From: Liolophura sinensis
Lineage: Eukaryota; Mollusca; Polyplacophora; Chitonida; Chitonidae
Assembly: GCF_032854445.1 (NCBI RefSeq)
Contig: NC_088302.1
Span: 29,171,979 to 29,235,978 of the forward strand
Reading direction: 5' to 3'
Length of the DNA: 64,000 nucleotides
Shown here: piece by piece, positions 1-64,000 of the stretch
Layout: each line of letters starts with the position of its first letter
Numbering within the stretch: the first letter of the stretch is position 1
Made by a program: the position numbers and the translations under genes
Notes under the pieces: generated by a model
What the model saw: only the letters and a program-made list of their open reading frames with translations
The model's database searches: none
Told to the model about the DNA's origin: nothing

Positions 1-570
1 GGTATCAGATTTCTTCGCACAACATATGCATGCCTATAGCTGGTATGATAACTGTTGAGCAGTGTTCAGGTTCATATAGGAAGTTGAGGAACTATATCTA
101 ATTTGATCATGTTCATGGAGAGATACTTATGTCCTCATTCAACTATATAAATCAAACACTTCACCTTGAAAAACAAAACTATTATACCTACATGTACTTA
201 TACAATTGTATAAAGCATATTTCCAGCTTATGCACATAAACCAAACCATAAAGAAAATTCATCTGTGGTTTTGAAATGATTGAATCGGCATGTTGATGTA
301 CCTGTATGACATGTACGTGAAACATTGTAACATTGCTAGGTACAACTTGCTTGCACTCATATCGAGTAAGTTACCATTTCGATTGTTTCAATATGTCAAA
401 TGTTTTGCAACATACATACCAGTAAGCTTTTGTAATCCCAACACTTGCAACTGCAACCATTGCAGTACACTGTGCACTGTGTATCTGGAATGGAGGGTGA
501 GGGGCAGAGGAGAAGGGACAAGCTCAAGACCCTACATAATAGTGGAATCTACCAAGCTTGAATTAACACC
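1..570 (-). other. unc-13: 3' UTR region of unc-13 (end not seen)
   Basis: Sequence downstream of the stop codon. I see no AATAAA on the minus strand here (TTTATT on +), so the transcript probably ends left of the window. Confidence 0.5.
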
Positions 571-58070
<57,500 letters not shown>

Positions 58071-58333
58071 CTGAAATGAGAAGAGCAAACTTAGGTAAAC
58101 ACTTGCTGAGTAATGAATAGTCAAATCATGGCCAGAATTCTGTGTCAAAGTTTCACCAGCAGTGTACCATGATGTAAAACTAAGTGACTGAAAACAAAGC
58201 CTATAATATTAGGACATATAATCCATGCAGTATAATATGAAGGCCCTACAGGTTCATTGTGATCACAAAATGTTGGGAGTCATCACACAGGGCTTAAAAT
58301 TGTACAATGTACTTTTGCATTTTTCTATACAGC

Positions 58334-58560
58334 TGGGGCCTCTGTGGCTCAACTGGCGCAGGGTAATGACCCAGGAGTCTATCACCAATGCAGTTGCTGT
58401 GAGTTCAAGTCAGCTCATGCCGGCTTTCTCTCTGGCCATACGTAGGAAGGCCTGCAGCAACCTGCGGATAGTTGTGGGTTTCCCCTGAGCTGGCCGCCGT
58501 CGCATAAGTGAAATATTCTTGAGTACAGTGTAAAACACCAATCAAATAAATAAATTAATT
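58334..58560 (+). mobile_element. SINE with tRNA-like head, plus
   Basis: The most complete copy: head GGGGCCTCTGTGGCTCAACT, then AATGACCCAGGAGTC, GAGTTCAAGTC (B box), CGTAGGAAGGCCTGC, core ending GAGTACAGTGTAAAACACC and AATCAAATAAATAAATTAA tail. It has a short deletion before GAGCTGGCCGCCGTCGC. Confidence 0.88.
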
Positions 58561-60049
58561 AAACAGAGCTGTCCTTTTCTTAAGGTCTGATGAGTTATGG
58601 CTATTCATTTAGAGTTAAGGGCCTTGCATTGGTTTGGCCACTGCCTGCCCAAAAAAAAATTCCTCTTGAAACAAAACAAAACAAATACCCAAGTTTTGAT
58701 TTAAAAATATAAATAGACATGCATGCATGTCAAACAGCATGTTAGGTGAGCATATGTACATGTGGGATTATACTGTGCAGGTTTCAGTATATACTGTATT
58801 CAATACTTGTTGGCCATTACAGCTAATCACTGTCTACTACACAACAATACTATCGCTGATCATTCATGTGATATGAAGTGAAGGAGGTATTGTCTGTTTG
58901 GGCAGTGAGTCCGTTCATATTCCAGCACACAAGTTATTATGTAGCATGTACTACAATTATATACATGGCAACCAGAGGGGATTATGTTATCTTCAGGATA
59001 CAGCAATACCCAGACTTTACAACAATGGACTAGTCTGTGACGAATTGATCAGTAATCCATTGATCACTTGATCCCTAGACAGGGTTCGTACAGGTATATG
59101 AAAAATGAAATTTATGTTTAAACATACCACGGTGCAAATTATCGACTATATTTTAAGTCTGAATTATAGATGCTTTAATTTGCATGCATGTATATTGAAT
59201 AGTACACTTGCTTTTGCAAGAAATATCTGCCCCTCACCTCTGTAATGCGACACATTCTTTGACCCGGCCTTGGCTCAGTAAAAAAAAAGAACACCATGCA
59301 TATACCATTACGCAGGGCTTCCTTTGGGACAGTCACTTTAGCCACTCATCAGATTTTGTAGTAAATACTATTTTTCTTTAGCCATACTTCCTTAGCGGCC
59401 ATGACTCTTGTAGGTCTACTTCTGTAATTCATTTATCTGCCTTGGTGTAGCTGCTAGAATCAGTTTGGTCTCTTCCAGCTATATCTGGAGTTTATCAAAC
59501 GTTACATTTAGAACAATTGCCCTCAAAATAATGGACCAATGCCTGGCAGCATGTTTGTTGGAAAAACAATACCATGGTTAAAATATAAGGAAAGTAACAG
59601 ACGGATGACTTAATTACAAAGTATTATGAAAGTAAATGCACATCTCTGCTTTGGCTCTTTGTACTGCTTTCCTGAAGAAAGTACAGGAAAAACTATAAAC
59701 CAAAATGGCTTACACAGTTTTTGTGAAAGTAGTTATGTAAGCCCTGTTTTTTTTTTTTTTTTTAAACTTGTGGAATGATTTTATCTCTGAAGCAGTAATA
59801 CTTGTTAACTGAATACAAATTATGACCACACTTACAGATCTGAACTTGGTCCATGTACTAATTTTGGCTTAGTTAATATCTCTACTGAAATATATATACA
59901 TATACTGTGATTTACACACATGGCTTGTGGGTATCAGGGTTTTCATTTAGAACTAGAGAAGGAGGTCAGAGTTCAAAAGCAGGCAGCTGAATTGAAAATA
60001 ATTATGTCACAATTACTATTGATTTAAATAGTAAGAATATTCACAGTAG

Positions 60050-60310
60050 GCGACTATGGGGACGGCAGTAGACAGCTGTCTGCAGCCTGCTACGGGGATG
60101 GCATTAGACAGCTGTCTGCAGCCTGCTATGGGGACGGCAGTAGACAGCTGTCTGCAGCCTGCTATGGGGACGGCAGTAGACAGCTGTCTGCAGCCTGCTA
60201 TGGGGACGGCAGTAGACAGCTGTCTGCAGCCTGCTACGGGGACGGCAGTAGACAGCTGTCTGCAGCCTGCTACGGGGACGGCAGTAGACAGCTGTCTGCA
60301 GCCTGCTACT
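60050..60310. repeat. 36-bp GC-rich minisatellite, 7 units
   Basis: Units of GCAGTAGACAGCTGTCTGCA then GCCTGCTACGGGGACG, each with the palindrome AGACAGCTGTCT. A + strand open frame with period MGTAVDSCLQPA is a by-product of the 36-bp unit. Confidence 0.93.
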
Positions 60311-62328
60311 TGCCCTTTTTGAATACTCTGGGGTATATAGAGAAACAGTGTAGTACCTTACATTAACACACTATCACTGAACTTCAAAAATGCAATTTAC
60401 ATCGTCAGTTCTTCATAAGTGGCTTTGCCTTATCCGTTAAAAGCCTCAACGGTAACATAACTTTTGACGGAACTTATGTGACTCTGACAGAGAAGAGCGG
60501 CAGGCCAGAACAGAGATATGATTTCACCTGTTTTAGGTCAACAAATGTTTTTCCAAAAGGTAAACTGTAAGAACAGCTTAGTACATGTGACCTACATTTA
60601 CTCCCAGTATCCAATCAATATATTGATCTTCGGACAGATTTCAAGTTGCATAACTCCGAAAATACAAAGAGACACACATACTGTGATTTATAATATATCA
60701 GACAAGGTTGACTACAGATTTACTATCAGTATAGTGGCACGTTCATACACATGAGCAGGTTTTATATACTGATCAATTTCATTGCTGTAATCAAGAATTT
60801 TTAATCTATATGATTACAGTCAAGTTTATAGGTGGGTCAAAACTGGAGCGTCAAAAACAAACAAACCTGTTGATTGACTGATTTAAAGTCAAAGCATGGT
60901 GTACATATGCCAGTGAGACCTGGATTTGAGCCTGCATCTTTAATCCGAGGCGGGTGTATTATTGGAAGGCAAAAAACAATGCTTTAATTAGCTAAATGAA
61001 CTGACGATGACGGCCATGGTGGAAGTGCAAAATGTTGGAAATAGCAAGACCTTCGATCACATCCACCTTCATGTGACTGTAGTATCATGGCTACTTAAGG
61101 CGATTCTAATTCATTCAAAACCAATGGGTTTAAAAGGGGTCTGCTAGCTGTGAAGTGCAACTGTTTCTGAGCTAATGATGCACATTTTTGGTTGAAAAAG
61201 GCTGTGGGTCAGCAAAATGGTAAAAGAATAGAACACCACCACTTTTTGTCCCGCGTATCTGACATGAAAAATCACGTTTTTTTTTTTTTTTTTATGGAAA
61301 AGATTGATGCATTATAGGGACACGCTAAGGAGGAAAGGAGGCTCTCTTGGGGCATTTCATGCTTGAATTTACAACTTTATCTAATACACCCCCTTTAGAC
61401 CAAAAAAAAGCCTGGATTTATATGTTACAACCATTTTTTATAATCATGGCCTGGCTGAGTCCCTGAAAATGCAACCATTTTGTATCTTGCAGCTAAAGAT
61501 TGTGAAGACACAATGCTACCACTTTAATGTGAAAAAAAAAACAACATAATTTGACTGGTATTTTATGAACTAATATTGTGTTAATTCACAATAAAGATGC
61601 TCTAGGCAGGTTTCCGTACCCAAATAGAAGAAAGCCTTATGGAAATGCTAAAACAGACAGCCTCAGTACGCCCTAAAACTTAAATAACTTTGTTAAATCG
61701 GCAACAATTTTTACCATCTCAAAAATGCCCTAAATCAAACCAGCTATAAAATCGTCATACCTACATTACCTTGTACCATGTCTAAGTAACTGTATGTACA
61801 TGGCATTTGTGATATTTTGTTGTTTGTGACATGCTGAATATAAATTTGAAGCCTTTGTTAGCTGTCCCCATGGTAAACTGCTACATGGTTATAGCTCCTG
61901 GTCTGTCTATCCACAGTTATTAATAATTAACTTAATGACAATCATGAGATTTGCTCTGGAACAATCTGATAATGTTTTATCCTATCTCATCATGCTAACC
62001 CTTGTATGACACACTTCCTGGACTGGTGAAACAAATCAATAGCTTTCCATGCTTTACATGATCATCCTGAAATCCAGGCCAACTTTCCAGTCAAATTCAG
62101 CCAAGACAACATTCAAAGTTTACAGGACACATGAAAAGGAACAATAAAACAAGATTATGTTTATGTTGCCTATGACAAATATGCCCCAGTAATTCTGTTA
62201 AAAAAAATTCACTTCGGTGGTAATTTTATACCCGTTAATTACCCTTCTATATTATGCATATTTTCCGTCAACAGTCAGATTTTTTCTGAAATTACATCAT
62301 CTTTGATCTTGCTCTGAACTCGAGGAAC

Positions 62329-62470
62329 AGTCCCCAAGTGCCCCGAGCCCTGTAAACCGTGTTACTGCAGTGTGGGCAAGGTGACATGTACAGGAATAGC
62401 CGTGCATGGCTTCTTCGGGCCCGCGTAGTGCCCCCTCCGCCCGCCCCCATTCGGCCTGTTCCTCACACCC
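62329..62470 (-). promoter_or_regulatory. GC-rich island, possible internal promoter
   Basis: The only long GC-rich stretch in the window, with CGGGCCCGCG and, on the minus strand, GGGGGCGGGCGG (GC-box-like). It lies about 4.3 kb upstream of e1 in the transcription direction. A start site here is inference; no TATA box or first exon could be defined. Confidence 0.3.
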
Positions 62471-63894
62471 TCACTTGGCAGGACCTATTCAACCTATCCC
62501 CCACTGAGTTCTTTTTAAACACGGATCATCGCTGATGTCACAGATGCAAGCTAATTAAGTTCCGGACTGACTGCTGGGGCCTTAACAAAATTGTACTTTG
62601 AAGCCATTTTTATGCCCCAAAGTGAGAATTGAAAGATTTTTGTGTACTCTTATATGTTATTGCACATGATAATCTGCATATTAAGAAATAAAACCAAAGT
62701 GTTTCATATATCCTGTAATATTTAAAATTAAGAACTTTCATACAATGACAGTCATAGCACAATTAACACATTACACACAAAGTCAAAATATGTGCTCACT
62801 TATAGAATTATATATTCTACATCACCAAATGTGTTCAGCCAAGAATGAACAAGGAAATGTCAATGCATGCAAATGCAAAGTTCAAATAAGTGAAGGTCAA
62901 AAAAGTGAAGGTCATGGTTTTTGAATACAAATAAAATAGAGCAGAGACATCTCCCTGAGGAAAATCTTGAAATGTGCTGTAGAAAAGTTTAAAAGACCAT
63001 GAAACATTCTATACGGTCAGATCAGCCTAAGGGCAATGTTACAACCTATTCCTGGGTCAACTGGGCATGCTCAACTCCCCAACGTTGTCCATCTTATTAT
63101 ACAGGTGGAACAATTAACCCACGAAAGGAATACATCCTCCGTATCAGTCCTCGAACCACAGGTATAAGGACAATTGTCAAAATTCACATGAAAGCTGTCA
63201 GCAGTGGAAATAAGGTATTAATTGGGCTACATGTTGCTCAACAAATTAAGACAAATTAAGAACAAAATGCAAACTACACTGTACGTGATTTTCTGCATGT
63301 GTGTACTTAATGTAGTTCACAGAATCAAATGTATCAAGTGAAACTGAGCTGGGCCGGTAATGACGCAGGTATGATCACATCATCACATAATTAAATAATC
63401 GTGAAACAGATGGGGTGCAGGATGAAGATCATATTATCTATATATCCATCGTAAATGGAATTTCACTATATATTTCTGTGATACTATGAAAAACATAATT
63501 ATTATTATATATATATTTCTGTAGTTTTAGGGATTCATTCCAGGCTAATTTACTCTTCTGGTTTACATGTACCAGAGAAATGCTTTGATGTTCACAGATA
63601 ACATCATATCCCAGGGGGACAGTCATATAGCATATGCATATCTAACCTAGCTGCACATGCCTGAATACAAGTGTTTGCATGATGTTCACAGGTAGTGATA
63701 CAAAAGCAATAATCAATATTAACAGTAAAACATTTTTGAAGCAACTTCCATATTTAAAAGTTTTGTCAGTTGCACTCATTAACTTTGATGCTGAAACTTA
63801 AATTTGTCATCCTACTTTCCAAACATCCTACCTCAGGACATATTTCTTAGATCCTTGGAACTATTAGAATCAGGGACAATAAGTCAAGGGGGAT

Positions 63895-64000
63895 ATTTCA
63901 GGTCAAACACAATAAAGTTTGATCAGGTTAAACAAAGTAATATTTGATCAGGTCAAACACAGTAAAGTTTGATGAGGTCAAACACAATAAAGTTTCATCA
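63895..64000. repeat. 25-bp tandem repeat, runs off the window
   Basis: Units of TTTGATCAGGTCAAACACAG plus TAAAG, four seen. Confidence 0.88.

Larger units (their letters stand above)
58071..64000 (-). other. Intron or 5' flank of unc-13 upstream of e1
   Basis: Holds the SINE at 58334, the 36-bp minisatellite at 60050, the GC-rich island at 62329, poly-T runs and the 25-bp repeat at the edge. I found no further UNC-13 exon. Open frames here (for example 62999-63259 on +) show no recognisable protein. Confidence 0.6.

Noticed and set aside
60056-60322. 88-residue open frame of MGTAVDSCLQPA repeats
   Set aside because: 36-bp minisatellite read in one frame; no support as a gene.
62999-63259. 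86-residue open frame on the + strand
   Set aside because: No recognisable domain, no splice context, and base composition like the surrounding intron.

Overview
The window is AT-rich eukaryotic DNA holding one large gene, read on the minus strand: the 3' part of an unc-13 (Munc13) gene, the presynaptic vesicle-priming factor. Exons were found by conserved protein blocks bounded by GT/AG sites with matching phases. Transcript order runs from high to low coordinates: linker exons (58.1-50.9 kb), C1 domain (50.0-50.3 kb), C2B domain (48.9-44.9 kb), MUN domain, C2C domain and the stop codon (571). The N-terminal exons lie beyond 64 kb and the 3' UTR probably continues left of position 1. The genome looks lophotrochozoan, most likely a mollusc: the introns carry many tRNA-derived SINEs with a Nin-DC-like core found in molluscs and relatives, and ACATGTA-type motifs are frequent. 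The species cannot be named from this window.

A block of about 18-21 kb occurs twice in the same orientation, at 7063-27716 (copy 1) and 27917-45847 (copy 2), separated by a 200-N gap. Each copy carries the same 16 unc-13 exons (end of C2B to late MUN). One copy ends and the other begins exactly at the gap, which is what two overlapping allelic contig ends placed side by side would look like, so I treat it as a probable false duplication. Copy 1 exons are all intact; four copy 2 exons carry single-base frameshifts. With copy 1 used once, one version of the alternative exon, and one extra G removed from the C1 exon, the exons total 3,735 nt, exactly 1,245 codons with the stop.

Two observations on splicing stand out. 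Two 107-nt exons (48844-48950 and 48110-48216) encode alternative versions of the same 35 residues entering C2B and have identical phases, so only one can be used per transcript. Two intronic minisatellites are tandem copies of the adjoining exon-intron junction: one (39-bp unit, 13561-14838) preserves a 5' splice-site motif in nearly every unit, the other (44-bp unit, about 11445-11620) has lost the GT in its units.

The rest is intron: SINEs, VNTR arrays (113-bp, 66-bp, 52-bp, 36-bp units), microsatellites, a GC-rich island at 62.3-62.5 kb that may be an internal promoter, and unique AT-rich sequence. I saw no second protein-coding gene, tRNA gene or transposase. Open frames inside the tandem arrays come from repeat periods that are multiples of three.
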